64,000 nt of DNA from Branchiostoma floridae (taxonomy: Eukaryota; Chordata; Leptocardii; Amphioxiformes; Branchiostomatidae). The stretch's first letter is position 1. Each line of letters opens with the position of its first letter. This document shows, in pieces, positions 15,201 to 28,128 of the stretch. The notes beneath the pieces are model-generated. The model searched no databases. It saw only the letters and a program-made list of their open reading frames with translations, and was not told the DNA's origin. A program made the translations under genes and the position numbers. Location: NCBI RefSeq assembly GCF_000003815.2, contig NC_049983.1:20366553-20430552 (forward strand), in the 5' to 3' direction.

Positions 15201-15465
15201 TTAGAACTCTTCTTCAATTCAGCAAATAACACGTGGGAATATCTTAGTCATCCGACTAGCATAATGCTGGTACCACTTGTTGAAAACAATCCAACAATAT
15301 TGGTGATTTTAGGACTTTCTCCTGTCCTACACATGATATCAAGAAGGGTAGTGCAGTTATTTTTATTTTTACATGATCTAACCTATCAATGTTTGCCACT
15401 ATACCCATTTTGCCGCTGCTATTTTGGGAATACTGAAATCTTTCGATCAGACTGTCCGAAGGATT

Positions 15466-15509
15466 AAAATGGCGGCCGTGTGTACGTCATCGGACCCAAG
15501 TGTCACGTG
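15466..15509. promoter_or_regulatory. Promoter-like motif cluster (YY1 core, CRE half, E-box)
   Basis: AAAATGGCGGC at 15466-15476 matches the YY1/Pho core often found at animal core promoters. ACGTCA follows at 15485 and the E-box CACGTG lies at 15504-15509. The motif order is the same as at 4952-4990. No transcript start can be assigned. Confidence 0.22.
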
Positions 15510-16218
15510 ATGATTGATGTATCCCTCCGCCGTGCTTATGCCCTTAAGGGCTGGCAATGTCGTCCTAAAAGTCTTCACTATTCATTTCTAGTTCGCCCTA
15601 GATGACCCCTAGCTTTTTATGCTAATACACAAGCAAACATAGTTATGACACAACGTTGAAACGGCGTGGCACATGTATCACGTTTTCACCATAGAAAATT
15701 TGAAATACTCTTTTTATGAATTCCTAATTCTTTTGATGACTGATGACTCTTATTACAATACACAACAAAAAAGTATCAAAGATATCAGACCTGGGTATAT
15801 TTCGGCGAAAATATGCTAAGAGGATTATCAAATTTTCGTACTTCTTCTCTGTACAAGTGCATAGACTGTCAAAATCAGTACCCGCCTGTCCGTAAAAGGG
15901 GGACCCTCGCTACAACATGAGTGATTCATGGGCCGTGTGGCACGCCATAACGATGCCATGAAACTTTTATGTGGAGAATCAATTCTGCTTTGAAGATTTG
16001 CCTCAGTTGGGTTACAAACGGCGAGACGATCGCAGCGACGACTGAAGTCGTGCCAGATAAAATCTCCGTACTCTGTAGGTCATGAGACAAATGGGTAGTT
16101 AGGTGCGTGATCTTACAGTGCCAAGAGCAAACTTTCAAACTGCAATTCATTGTAAAACTTAAAAAGGAATTCCGCAGTTCGTTTTCCAAGGGCGACTGCA
16201 TTTTCTATAAGGTCATAG

Positions 16219-16299
16219 GTGTGTGTGTGTGTGTGTGTGTGTGTCTGTCTCTGTGTGTCTGTGTGTGTGTATGTGTGTGTGTGTGTGTGCGTGTGTGTT
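16219..16299. repeat. GT-rich microsatellite
   Basis: About 80 bases of nearly pure (GT)n with interruptions by TCTGTCTC, AT and GC. It is a simple repeat and any frame through it (Cys/Val repeats) is an artefact. Confidence 0.95.
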
Positions 16300-19200
16300 T
16301 CCGTCGTTTGTGTTGAACGTTCCCGTTAACGTCATATATTTCTAGGCCAACAATAGAATAGCTGGTTTTCACGAAAAACGTTTTATTTTAGAACGAAGTC
16401 CGTATGTGCATATGTTTTCTCTTCTTTTTAACGCGTATTCTATCTACCGGTATTCTTAAAACAATATTCCAAACTGACCCACTTTTCACTGCGAATTTTT
16501 GTTTTTATCTTGAACACCTTTTGCCAATGGATTTCTTTCTTTCTGCTCCAGTAGTCACTGTTTTCGGATCAGTACAGTTATGAATATGCATGGTACTATC
16601 TGCCAAGATGATTTATATTCCCAACGTAATTATGGTCACACCCCCAATGGGACACAGCATTAATCATTTAAGTTCTAATATAAGTTCGCAAATCTGTTAA
16701 ACAGTGTGTAAAAGCTATTAGAATTTTAAAAAGGTTGTCATAACTACAGTTGCAAAATATTGTACAAATATTGATAGAACTTTGACATCATTAGAGAAAT
16801 AAACTCCTAAATTTAAATGAGTCATAATGAGCCTTTTCTTACAGATTTAAAGGAAATGTGTCACGAAACATCACTAGAGCGTTGCATAAAACGGGTAAGG
16901 TCTACAACCCGGGTAGCACTTTTGACTTTACTCTCTATACAACTCTTGTGGTACATAACATACTTCCATCTTTTGGCGGCCCTAAGAGTAACTTTGGTCT
17001 TAAGGCAGGCCCGTCGCCACCCACCGTAGAATTTGATCTGAAGCGTGTTAGAAGCATAATCGCTGAAGAAGCGGACATTATTTTGTTCCATTGGTCTGGA
17101 ATAATGTGCAATATCCCATAGTTGTCTGCTTCATATCCGGCTTTGCGTCAGTCTGCCGCTTTCACATGCACTGGGCAAAGTCGCTATCTCCTCAAGTACC
17201 TCATAGCGATACGTCTGATGCAAAACCATCATCTATGTGTGCATTGATATTGTCGCCCTGCCACATAACGTCTATAAAGAAAACCAGGATTATCACCTTA
17301 TATTAGGAGAAGCAGTCTCTCCCCGCTAACCGACGTCATCAGAACCAATGGACCAGAAACTGCAATTTTCGACCGCGCGTCGATCAACTTGCTTTGAAGC
17401 ATCTTTCCGATCGAAGAAGGAGCTTTGCTACCGTGACAAGACATTCGTGGCTAAATTATTAATGCTTGGCGTTATTGAATTAGGGGTGGAGCTGCGAGAA
17501 CTTTAAAACTTATCGAGCAGAAGAGAGTTGACCCAGAATAGGGGTGACCCGGCGTGCTTGGCAGAGAAGCACGAGCCGTGGTGTAGTGAGGCCACGTCGC
17601 ACTACTAACTATGGAAAAGGCGTCGCGCTGCGTACTCACTATGAGGTTCTTTACCTTTCACTTTACTTCATTTACTGCAACAGTGCAATTCTCACCCACC
17701 CAACGATCTTAACCACCATCATCTGGGTGCTTGCGTTTCCCAATTACCAGCTTCCACCTCCAATCATGACTGCGCGGTAGACATGCCCATACGTCACGCC
17801 TGCTACTCCAATGTCTAGTAATTGTCCCCTGAGAACAACGATTATACCTGCAGCTAGCGCATTGCCATTGGCAGCATACTCAAAGTCATGGCGCCGAAAG
17901 GTGGGACAGACTGCTATGACAGGTAAGAGAGTGTTTTGTGTAGTACATTCGGACGACCTTGCAGAAAGGTTGAGAGCTGTTCCTAATTCACCCATGGAGG
18001 GGAGCGACCGGTAGTGCACTGTGTATTTAACCTTTTGGTTTGCTTTGAATGTCAGGGACAGGACAGAATTATCAAAGCCACCACTGAAGTCTTCTCGCTC
18101 GAAGCGGATGTGATGATTTCGCCCGGCCTCCACTTTTTATGTATGCATGCATGCAGGAAATTGAATTTTTATGTGAAGTTCATTCCACTGAATATTTAAA
18201 CGTTAGCCTTTCTACAATCTTGAAGGATCGGTTGCATTTGGTGGTGTCTGGCCCCGTCTTTGCGCTAACATTGTCCTGCTCATATGAACGGATTGCGGGG
18301 AGTTCTAAACAGTTGCCCTGCTGAGGACATACTGGAATTGCACTATTCTGAGGTAAAATGTTTTTCCCTATGGCCTAAGGCTTCAATATTCCTAAATTAG
18401 GTATCTTCAACTTCTATGCTCATTTTTTTGGGGCTAGCATACTATTGGTTGTGATTGGGTGGTCAGTACGATGAGTGGGTGATGTTATTTTTCTTCATTT
18501 TTTTCATTTTGCCCCTCAAGTTACACCCACGAGCCCTCTAATACACATGAAAACATCCTCTCGTTCCAAAGCCCATACTTGAAGAACTTTGCTTGTGACA
18601 TTTCTGTACACCATAGATTAGGTACTGTGAAAGACGTTAATACTTCTGAAAATCCAGACATGTCCGTAGATTAGCCTAACACGATACATCACCAAGTCTG
18701 AGTTCTATTGTGTGTGCTTCACTCTGTGAGCTTCTTGATTTTCACACAACCCTGCCCTCTTTCATTCGGAGCTGTTCCCTTTATCTTCATGCATATATAA
18801 TACATGGCTGCAACTAGAGATAAACAGTTTTGCCTGCAAGCGAGTTTTCCAGCATTTCCAGGCCTGTGCGTTTTCGATATGAACATCCAATCTGAACCAT
18901 TGTTAACAATTATCTCCGGCCAGTGCATAGGAAGTAGACAAAGCTTCCTCCTGCACTTTTCATTAAACCTTTCTATGGCGATTGAAGAGGAAGCAGACCT
19001 ATCAGTGGCTTATTTCCGTTTCTGTCTAACATTGGTTTTGGCAATAAAAGTACTTAAAAGAGTTAATGAAACGATCAATTAAGGTCAAAATATTTTGGGT
19101 GGATAATAGAATCCACATATAGTCACGTATGCAAAAGATATAAAAGCAATTGCTTGAAATATTCATTTAGAATGGCGCCTACTATAACGCTGATGATAAT

Positions 19201-22200
19201 TGTTAACTCTAAAATGATTCAATAATCAACACAATTTCTGGTTATCGTTGCGCGTTCCACAGGCGGAATTTTAGAGAAGCCATCTTGCCATATACACCTC
19301 TGTTGTTTTGTGGATAATACATTTGGATTTGATGTTTCATCTTGAAGTCAATGTAAAGAATTTTTTTCCAGCCTTAGTTCCTCCATGACCCGTCAGGAAG
19401 GAGTTCCTTTCCTAGAACTACATGGTGTTGGGACATGTAAGCGCCAGTCCTCGTGATTGCTTCCCTGTGGGATATAACCTTAAACTTTTAAGTCAAAGGT
19501 GAACAAACATATGTCGCCGAAATCACAATCCAGCACAGTAACCCAAAAGATTTCAGCGGCTCTTTGAACCTTATTTTGTTGCGAAACGTAAGTAAAAAAA
19601 CACCATACGACATTGAAGACCGGTGTGTGTAACGTCGACGACGCGTTTGTACTTACTTTGCCGTTTTAAACTGCGCCGGGGGCGTCTTGATAAGAGTGCA
19701 GTGCGTATTACTCGGGGGATGTTACGTTCGCATTGCCAACTGAACCCTCAGCTGATGTTGCTGTTTTGAGGGAGAAGATTGCCTTTTTACGTTCTTCAAG
19801 TTTTGTCGTATTGACGACATTTGCCACATGTAATGTTGCTGTGGCCCCATCTTACATCTAACATCATCATAGACAGGAATCCCACAATGTTATCACTATT
19901 GAACATTGAATGTTTATGTCAGCCTATATAACAATATGCGTAATAAATCATTTTTTCTCTTTCTGGCTTTATGTATTCCGTATTTATTTTCTGGTACATC
20001 GCATATTCATAAGACGAGAAGACTGCACCTGGGCTGTTCATTTTCTGCATGCATAGTTAAAGGCCCCTTCACACGAGAGGCAGAATGAAATGAATGATTT
20101 CTTATCTTATTTTCCTCGGTATACGTAGTGCATTTTGAAAATTCTGCATTCCAGGTATTTACGCCCGGGCCCATTCTAGTGGCCGACCCGAACGTTTTTG
20201 TCAGGCTCAAAACTTTGTAGAATAACTTCGAATGCCGTTCGATATTTCTCCACTTCAAATTCACCGAACACGTTTTAGCATGTCAAAAACATTAGGACAA
20301 GCCAAAGAAAAACATAAAAATATCTTGACTTCAGTGAAAGGTTGTATAATCATGGTATTCGAATTCCGGCTCTCCTGTGTATGATGATCTTGCATCATGT
20401 TCGGCACGCAGTAATCAAATTAGCAGACAAAAAGCAGAAGGGCGAGAGATGATGGGCATGTTAGAATAGAAGATGTCGTTAGAAGGGAGGGAAGCGTTTT
20501 CGTGTGCGTTTAGAAAGTTCAGCCTATCTCCACCATGTTTTCTCGAATGATCCCTTGTGCCCGCATTTTCTGAAGCGTCCCAAGGCACAGAGCGTTCTTA
20601 TTTGAATACAATACAACCTCGGGCGAGACGACCTTTGTTCGTTCCAGATATGCCATCCAAATTATTCCATCCCTCTGTAATCATAAATCATCCTTGATAT
20701 GACGTCTTCTGTTTCCTGATAGATACGTGGAGTCCATTTATAACTGCGATAGTGTTCCTGTCTATGAATCAGTAGTAAGTATATTTACAGTTTCGATACA
20801 CAGGACTATGGATAACAAGCTTTAAGCAATTGCCTCCGGTGTTAAGCTCCATTTATAAATCGCAGAAAGGGAGGGCATCACACAAATGCCTTGAGCAGGC
20901 AGTGAAGGTATGAATAATTGGAGAGATAGGATCAAATAGAGCCTCGCAGAAAAATTACTTTGCGGACAATGCAATGCATTTGACAACGTTACAGAAGCAA
21001 GCATAATACGCCAAAAATTGGACCGATGAACATGACAGGTATGTAGCTTTCTAATTTCCATGTATTGCGCAAGCCTAACCGTCCCTTTCCATTAAACCTA
21101 CTATGCCCGTGTGACGTGAATAATATATGGGTGTGAAAATAGTAACCAACGTATTACTTTCTGTGAATTTTTTACTTTACTTTACTTTTGTCGATCTCCC
21201 GCACGATCCAAGCTTGATTGCTGAATTTGTTCTATCTGGGTGTTTTGCATATGATCCTCCTGTGAAAATGTCTCCAAAATGCTTTCACTCACTCATGGCA
21301 GTGTGTTGTCGCTCTCCAAAATGCTTTTGAAGAAAGCCCCATTTTTCAAGTCTCTCAAACAAGACAAGGCCTCACACATAGCTTTCAATTTCACTTCTCA
21401 CTTGGTGCATTTATTATTTACTTTTTTTTTCCTGTTGCTATCTCACAGTAACTGACTTTGAACGAAAGTGTTGTAATGATCTGAGATCCCATTGACTGTA
21501 ATAAATAGAAAGATCTGTTAAAAAGTGTATCTTAAAAAGACATGTCCTAATGAGTTGATTTGCCATATGACTCCTGAGCTAATTGTCCATACGTACAAAT
21601 TTCGGTACTTTTGCAAAGCTCACACAGCACACAAAAAAGTCATAATTATAAGTAGCGTACTGCATCCCAAACAAGTCCATCGTGACCCATCCCCAAACAT
21701 ACCTGAGGCCCCCTTTCTACTAGACGGCGATCGCGCTGCACTCTCACTATTAGGTATACCATACAAAATGTGAAAGTATGACTAGAAAGACAACAAAATA
21801 CACATAGCGTAAAAAGAGTCGTTTTTCCCTGTACAATTAGTTCAGCTATCTGTCAAAATTGAGGTCGCAGAGAGAGCGCGGCGAGAGCGCCGTCCTAGTG
21901 GGAAGGGTGTATAACGCATTTCTAACGTCCCAGAAGGAGATGTCTTTTACCCATCTCCGCTTGGGGTGCTATTCCTCTCATTCTTCTCTGAGGACATAGT
22001 AAAGCTTTTACTCTGATGAGGCCTACAGGGTCACGTATCGAACAGCGAAAACAAACATCACTGTGACGTTATCTATTGACAAGCTTGACAATGAAAGATC
22101 CTGGCGACCCATTTAGAAGTGAGGTAAGATATTACATCCGGGAACTTCACAAAGGTCAACGGTCAACGCAATGTTGTGTTGTCCAGGTTAATACAGGTTT

Positions 22201-22988
22201 GATAACTGCGTTCTAATTCTACTTTTTTACTGGATACAGTGGGTGAAGGTTAAACAGCCCCACTGCAACCTGTATTTGCTACAAGTTTAGAATGTAACTC
22301 ATGTACTCCAACCTTTACGTACGTACATGATCATAAACTTGTACAACTTGGCAAATCTTGTACACCTCCCATGGCGGGCAATGCCCGTCTGAAGCCACGT
22401 CCTGACTACAAATATTATCCTTGCTGTATCATTTGGTCATGGTAAAGGGAAACAATTTCCGCTACGATATGGGCTGTGTATTGTATTTCACTCCCCTTGA
22501 GTGACCGTAACAGACAGTGTATCAGGTTGCACTAAAAGCACTTTGGGTAGTGCGGTCCATCAGTGCAGTACGATATTTTGAGAATTCCCGTACCCTCTGT
22601 CCACCTTGATTTCGTATTCCACTATTAACTCAATACTGCAGTGAAATCTAAAACCCCGTCCGCTTGCGAACCGCGCGCTGGTTGGCGCATCCCCATCTCT
22701 TTTATTAAGCCGTCTCTGGTTCTGCAGGCCACCTTAAAGAGATGAGGGCAGTAGTGTTACCTTCAAGTTCACCATTCATTCTCCTCGCTAATACCTCTGA
22801 TAGTTATTGATCCGTCTTCCATGGCAGGGGGTCCGCACATACATCCTGTGTGTCTCACCCGTGTGCGGTTATCCCGAGGATATGTCTGCAGCAACCGTCT
22901 GGTCGAGAAATGTGATTCCAAATGGCATTGCCTTTGCTATCGATATGATTTTTGCTGAGGTGATTCATCTATGTTTCCCTTATTGTAG

Positions 22989-23089
22989 GTGAGGACCAGT
23001 CAACAACGAACCCTGTGCTTGGGAACCACCGTTCTGTCGCAGCTTCGCTAAACTTGACCATGAGCAGCTTGAAGAGCCACTTGAAGTGA
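22989..23089 (+). CDS. Candidate 3'-terminal coding exon
   Basis: A pyrimidine-rich acceptor (TATGTTTCCCTTATTGTAG) ends at 22988. After two bases, 32 open codons run to TGA at 23087-23089, and the encoded end reads LNLTMSSLKSHLK. The phase (one base needed from the exon before) fits the donor at 11495. The same AG is followed by GTGAGG, so it could instead be the donor of an upstream exon, with this segment intronic. It lies just upstream of the membrane-protein gene at 23301 and might also be part of its 5' untranslated region. No family is recognised. Confidence 0.25.
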
Positions 23090-23300
23090 CGATCGAGACA
23101 CAAGGATAAGTACAACCACATTTCCAATGTGAGCAATCTGGCATTTACCTCTTTAACCTACTTCGCTGGAGGCTACAATTAATTACGGAGGTTGTAACAC
23201 GCAATCTTTTTTTCTCAACGACTGACATGGAATCGTCTAGACGTGAGGTCGTGTAATGTTCTAAGCCGTCCGACGTTGAGATACAAGCTTCTTCGTAGCC

Positions 23301-24266
23301 ATGACTACAACGAGTGTATATGAAATATATACTTACGAAACATATACTGAAATCACGGAACTGAATTTTACTGTAAACGCCACAGAACCGACAATAGTTG
23401 ATACCATCGATGGACAGCCTGCTGAGGGGCGTTCCTTGCCCTCTGTGGCTCTTATATGGGTGCTGATTACATCAGGCATCTTCCTGGTGAGTATAATGGT
23501 GAGCCAGACTTGTCAGTACTTGGTGAACCACACGGACCTTCTCGTCCCATATCGCCAGCGAGACGAGTTCCCGTCGGATGCGGAGTCGTACGACATTCCC
23601 ATGGCAAACGGAACCGACCACATGTCGGTGATAACCCTAACCCCTGAAAAGGAGCCTCCATTTTCCATGGAAGAGATCGTGGAGATCGTCACCCACCAAA
23701 TACGAACAGCCAATGCCGGTGGTAAACTACCATATTCTCTTGATGACAGGAGAAGAAATTTTGCCGCTCGCGGAAAGGATAGTGGGTTTTCGGAAACCGA
23801 AGACATGGATAGTGTTGCTACCGTTTCCAGTGATGGCACTAGCCAACCGCCGCTTTTACTGGAGGCTTTGCCTATCGCTGACAACGTAGCAATTCCGACG
23901 GGTAGTCCTGGACAGTCCGTCCCCGCATGTCTCTGCAACCACTGCGCAACCAGACATAAGAGACAGCGGCAGCGACAAAAGCTTCAAAGACAAAGGAGGC
24001 AACAATATCTTCGCAAGCAGAGCTCGAGGCTTCAACACTCTCACAAACACAGCCAAAGACCGAGAGATGCTTTAAAAGACGTCAATGATAAACATATAAC
24101 TGTCTCCATCCCCATGGAAAACCCATCTACCAGTAGAGACCAAGCTGATGCAGCTCCTTCAAAAGACACAAGCGAAGCCAAAGTCAACAATAATGAAGTG
24201 AAAAGAATAAAGAAAAAAATGTCAACAGGCTGGGATCTTCCTATCCTAATGGTCAACGCTCCGTGA
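23301..24266 (+). CDS. Single-pass membrane protein, family copy B
   Basis: Complete 321-residue frame; function unknown. The N-terminal 46 residues form a Thr/Tyr/Glu-rich ectodomain with two glycosylation sites (N22 in NFT, N26 in NAT) and no cleavable signal peptide. A hydrophobic segment spans about 47-66, and the family box VSQTCQYLVNHTDLLVP is at 67-83, presumably on the inner face. The tail has an acidic/Ser-rich part, CLCNHC at 210-215, a strongly basic Arg/Gln/His region at 218-256, PSTSR at 275-279 and the C-terminal GWDLPILMVNAP from 310. The ATG is the first after an in-frame TGA eight codons upstream and has G at -3. The CDS is a single exon; a 5' untranslated exon boundary may lie near 23240 (CGTCTAG). 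It is the best-preserved member of the three. The type I orientation is inferred from the glycosylation sites and the basic tail. Confidence 0.88.
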   Translation: MTTTSVYEIYTYETYTEITELNFTVNATEPTIVDTIDGQPAEGRSLPSVALIWVLITSGIFLVSIMVSQTCQYLVNHTDLLVPYRQRDEFPSDAESYDIPMANGTDHMSVITLTPEKEPPFSMEEIVEIVTHQIRTANAGGKLPYSLDDRRRNFAARGKDSGFSETEDMDSVATVSSDGTSQPPLLLEALPIADNVAIPTGSPGQSVPACLCNHCATRHKRQRQRQKLQRQRRQQYLRKQSSRLQHSHKHSQRPRDALKDVNDKHITVSIPMENPSTSRDQADAAPSKDTSEAKVNNNEVKRIKKKMSTGWDLPILMVNAP

Positions 24267-24481
24267 AGTCTGTGGCCCAGCTGAACAGGCAATCTAGATG
24301 AACAGCCAGCAAAAGCCTTAAAGTCACGTTTAAAACCGTACTTTATCACATAATGTGCCGTTGGAGAGGATATACGAAAACAATATCCATTAGTTTTGTG
24401 GCGGCTGCACTTCTTTTATGTTCTTTACCTCTGTACCAGGGATATATCCTGTTTGAAACATCTGGGCCTCCTAGTTGTTAA

Positions 24482-24606
24482 GTCCTTAAAGCTGTGTCAT
24501 TCATCACGGAGAGTGGATCACTGTGTTCAGTGTGGACATATCTTCAACACGATTCAACTGGAGGATTCGGCGAGGCAGACATCTACTTCAGGACGGACTA
24601 CAGCCG
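24482..24606 (+). CDS. Candidate coding exon downstream of copy B
   Basis: A 125-base open segment ends at a donor (ACAGCCG then GTAAGC) and encodes a protein-like stretch that includes GGFGEADIYFRTDYSR. A clear acceptor is lacking (only TTGTTAAG upstream), and other frames are open too. Two bases are left at the end, which fits the one-base start of the candidate exon at 27364. It may instead be 3' flank of copy B. Confidence 0.22.
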
Positions 24607-27363
24607 GTAAGCAAATGCACACTTCTTTCTTTCTTATCTACAAACCTGAGTCTTGGCACTGTTTAAGCATTCTCTTGGTGACCACCGGGGTATTGCCCTT
24701 TCTGAAAATGGTAGGTTTTACACGCCAGTGATCTTCAGGTGACCCCCAGGGCAAACCCGTAGACAAGTAATTTTCACTTGCACGTCTGTGTGATTAACTT
24801 GATGCAGTAGGTGGTGACTTGCTGCCCCAAAAAGTGGCTTGAAATTGATAAGGACAGCTGGTGGGATAGTGTTCCACTTGTGGAGTACCATTAACTGGTG
24901 CATTACTGTAAATCATAACAAAGTTATTTAGATATTCTGAAAAGCTCCCATCTATCATGGCGTCAGGAAATATTTTGAAGTGTTGAAGCCCTGAGGGTAC
25001 GAAGGTATTCAAAGAAAAATACATACTCATAGACATCGTCTTATTTTTCGAAATTACAGTCTGGAGGGGTTACTAACACCAGGGTGTCCCCAGCAGCTAC
25101 TGAGGCGTTATATAAGGCTGAAAATCTTGTGACGGGAGAGGCTTCTAGAACTTTCGTTTCGGCCAAGGCGCGAGGCTGCCTGAGGGATATAATTTAAACG
25201 CAGTATCTGAACAGAGATTACAGCTACGTACATTTCAGCACCAGGGAGAGATGCCGACATCTCTAAAAGGCGCGACGGTTCATCTAGCCATTTGAAAATA
25301 ACTTAAGGCCAATTTCCATGCAGGCCTTTACTTAACACACTGGTGCTAATAGCACCAGAGTGGCACGTTTCGTGCGGAACGGATAAGGCCAATTCCATGG
25401 TTATTGAACGGCTGCTAACGTTTTGATAAGAGGTATGGCGAGTCGTGCAATTACTGTGCGCATATCACATCGATGCAAGCGAACTGGTTGCCACAGCTGA
25501 AATTAGATATTGAACCAAGAGGCCCTGAAATCTCAAAAAAGAAACACGGATGACTTAGGCACTAAATGGTACACATCGATTTGTCTGGTGAACTAATTTA
25601 TATCAGTTCTATCCACTTTTCCTCATGGACGCAGGATATTTCAATCTTATTCTACTTTAAAGTTCATAAGCCGAGACCGATTCATACAAAGTCTATCCCT
25701 GGCGTCAAAACACCATTAGTTCTTATGTAAAATTCCTTTGGCTATTTTTCTTGCTTTTCAATTAAATTTGGTGCAATCTACATAGTATCTTTCTGGATTC
25801 TGTACTTAATCGGTTAATTTCCGTGCTGTCACGTGTGCACGATGCATATAACCAGAACCCTGCAACACTGTGATTACCAGATGGCATAACAGCGAGCTTT
25901 AATTATCCATCTGTAGTTCACTTCCGTACTTTACCGTCTATCTGCGACTAACAGGCTCGCTGTGGTAAAACCTGTGATTTACGAGAAATGATTATAGAAT
26001 GAGAATGGGGGAAAGGGAAATGAAATTTCTGAGTGGCTCACATACCTCATACGTTAATAAATGTCGTTATCAATGAGAATTTAATTCAATTTAATGTGGA
26101 TGAAAACAAGAAATATGGACTAATAACTTTGACCACATATTCAAAAGGCAACCAGAGATCTTCCAATATGCGATAAATCGTTATTAGTCTTAAACATACA
26201 AAGATTAAGTAACAATTCTAGTTCACCTACAACAGGTAAATCTGCCTGAAATGTACATTTCTTTAACATACGATTTACTTTTTTACCCATATGGAACTGT
26301 TGCTGCAACTTCACAAGTATTTTCACCAGACAAGCGGAAACTTTTATGTAACAATCAAGTTGTAACGTTTGTTACGAAAGAAATAGACTTCGCAAAATTG
26401 AATCTAACTTGATTACACTGTGGAGCGACACTTAAAATGCAGTTATAAAAACTACATAATTGCATGCTTTGATGGCGGAAGCGCTAAATCTAATATACCC
26501 AACACGTTACTCACGTAAATTGCATATTACTTGAAAGTTATAGATATAAACTGATGTACCTTGGTATCAATTTCCAGTATTATGTATAAATACTAAAGGG
26601 AAATATGTTAGTAGACTGTGGCCTTTATACCGGAGTGCCATGTAGATAAATCCTAATAAATCCCACAAGAACATAGGAGCTTGGTATTCTTAAGTTTGAT
26701 GTAATCAACTTCCGACGTCGACTGTGTTGTATAACGTTAACTGTTGGGGACAATGAAAACAATGAAAGTAAATTCATTCCCTATAGTTCCAAGATTGAGG
26801 ACCAAAACCTATACCATTTCTTTATGAGCCCAATGGCTAACTACCATAGAATAGGCCATAACCATAGGATGCCAAAAATGGATATGAAATGAAATCCGTA
26901 CATTCTGCTACAGTACCACAAAACGACACCAGGTGGACCATATTCAAACTTTGTTTTGTCGGTACTTTTCCACATATCAGACGTCACAAAGATCAATCCA
27001 CATAGATATCGTTGGATAACATTTCTGCTTCACGCCAATTCAATAACCACATTTCTCGTTGGGAGTCTAAAACAAAGTTGAACAGTAAATTTCAACACAA
27101 AATCAGGCGCCTCTGTGACGTCACATCAGAGGGGGGTTTGTTTGGCAAAGATGTGCGGAATGAATAAACGATGTTCACCTCGAATACATGCACAAGTTTG
27201 CAAGGTGGGAAATTTGTATTCAGCAAAGTATGGAGTGAACAACGGAACAACGGGGACAGCGGTAGTCACGAAAGCTTCTTCTTTTGCTTTTACGAAAGAA
27301 AAAAAGAACACACACGTTGTTTCTACGCCACCCTATCGCAACCTCCATCAGACTTTCCTTCAG
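24607..27363. other. Spacer without a supported gene
   Basis: About 2.8 kb of AT-rich sequence. The only structure noted is a perfect 8-bp hairpin CTGGTGCT/AGCACCAG at 25340-25358, near two copies of TAAGGCCAATTCCATG-like sequence (25303 and 25385). No protein family, RNA gene or transposon terminus is evident. Confidence 0.4.
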
Positions 27364-27499
27364 GGTTATGGTTAGTAGAGCTCAACAAGAATACGGTAAA
27401 CGATTGGCCAGAAGAGTCAGCCCGTGTCAAGGGGGACATCTTCCCATCGGAAAGGCAGGAAAATGTAACTCCGCGGTGGCCACAGTCCCTGACTCTGAG
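27364..27499 (+). CDS. Candidate coding exon, frame uncertain
   Basis: A 136-base segment lies between a good acceptor (CAGACTTTCCTTCAG) and a donor (CTGAG then GTAATA). It is relatively GC-rich against its surroundings. Two frames are open throughout. In the frame that fits the phase of 24482-24606 it contains YGKRLARRVSPCQGGHLPIG; in the other it contains WPEESARVKGDIFPSERQ. No family is recognised and neither frame can be preferred from the sequence alone. Confidence 0.22.
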
Positions 27500-28128
27500 G
27501 TAATAATAGTAAGGGCCAGGTGGATTTTCTAATAACTAGAGTGTGTCACTGGTGCGCATAATTCACTGTATGGATGCCAAGGCTGTACTCACACCAGAGG
27601 TTCATTTTCTTTTGGCCAAGGACACCCGACCTTACATAGTCTTGAGATTACTTCAATCTCCGCTGAGGAGCGTGGACCTCTGAGATCCTCAGAGGGCAAA
27701 GGACCTTTAAGGACACAACCTCCGTTCGTTAGTCTTTCAAACTCTGCCAGGAATGACTCGTTGCAGAATCTCTTGTATTGTTCCTTTAAACGGTGGCAAA
27801 TGACTAGCAAGTAGTAGTAGACATATACATGTTTTAGGAGCTTGCAGATTTGTGTCTTCACAACCCATTTGACCGTCTTGTCCTGTTTCTTTGTTTTAAA
27901 CCATTCAGTTATTTACAAAAATGTTGAAACATTGAGTGTGGATGCTTCTTTTCGATGTTTGATATTTGTTCCCAGTACATATATTCTGTCGCATACCACT
28001 TGATCGTCTCTTGTCACACCCGTGGAACGTTTGAAGAACTTGCTTTTGACGTTTTGTGCTGAAATATAGATTAAATGCAGATGTATAAAACGCTAGGGAT
28101 TTTTTTTATAGTTCCTGATTGTTATATG

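Larger units (their letters stand above)
12275..22988. other. Spacer without a supported gene
   Basis: Some 10.7 kb in which I can support only simple repeats (AATAC at 13457-13476, GT-rich at 16219-16299) and a promoter-like motif group near 15466. If the candidate exons at 11250-11495 and 22989-23089 belong together, this is their intron. A segment at 16845-16894 has an acceptor (CTTTTCTTACAG), 16 open codons and a donor (GTAAGG) and might be an intervening exon. A 52-codon ATG frame at 17348-17506 and a frame open on both strands at 17744-18133 are compatible with chance. Confidence 0.4.

Noticed and set aside
15099-15467. 122-codon plus-strand frame
   Set aside because: No domain is seen and the flanks are AT-rich; the length is compatible with chance.
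17744-18133. 129-codon minus-strand frame rich in Gly, Val and Ala
   Set aside because: It starts at GTG, the plus strand is open over the same stretch with its own donor (GACAG then GTAAGA), and no family is recognised, so neither strand can be preferred.
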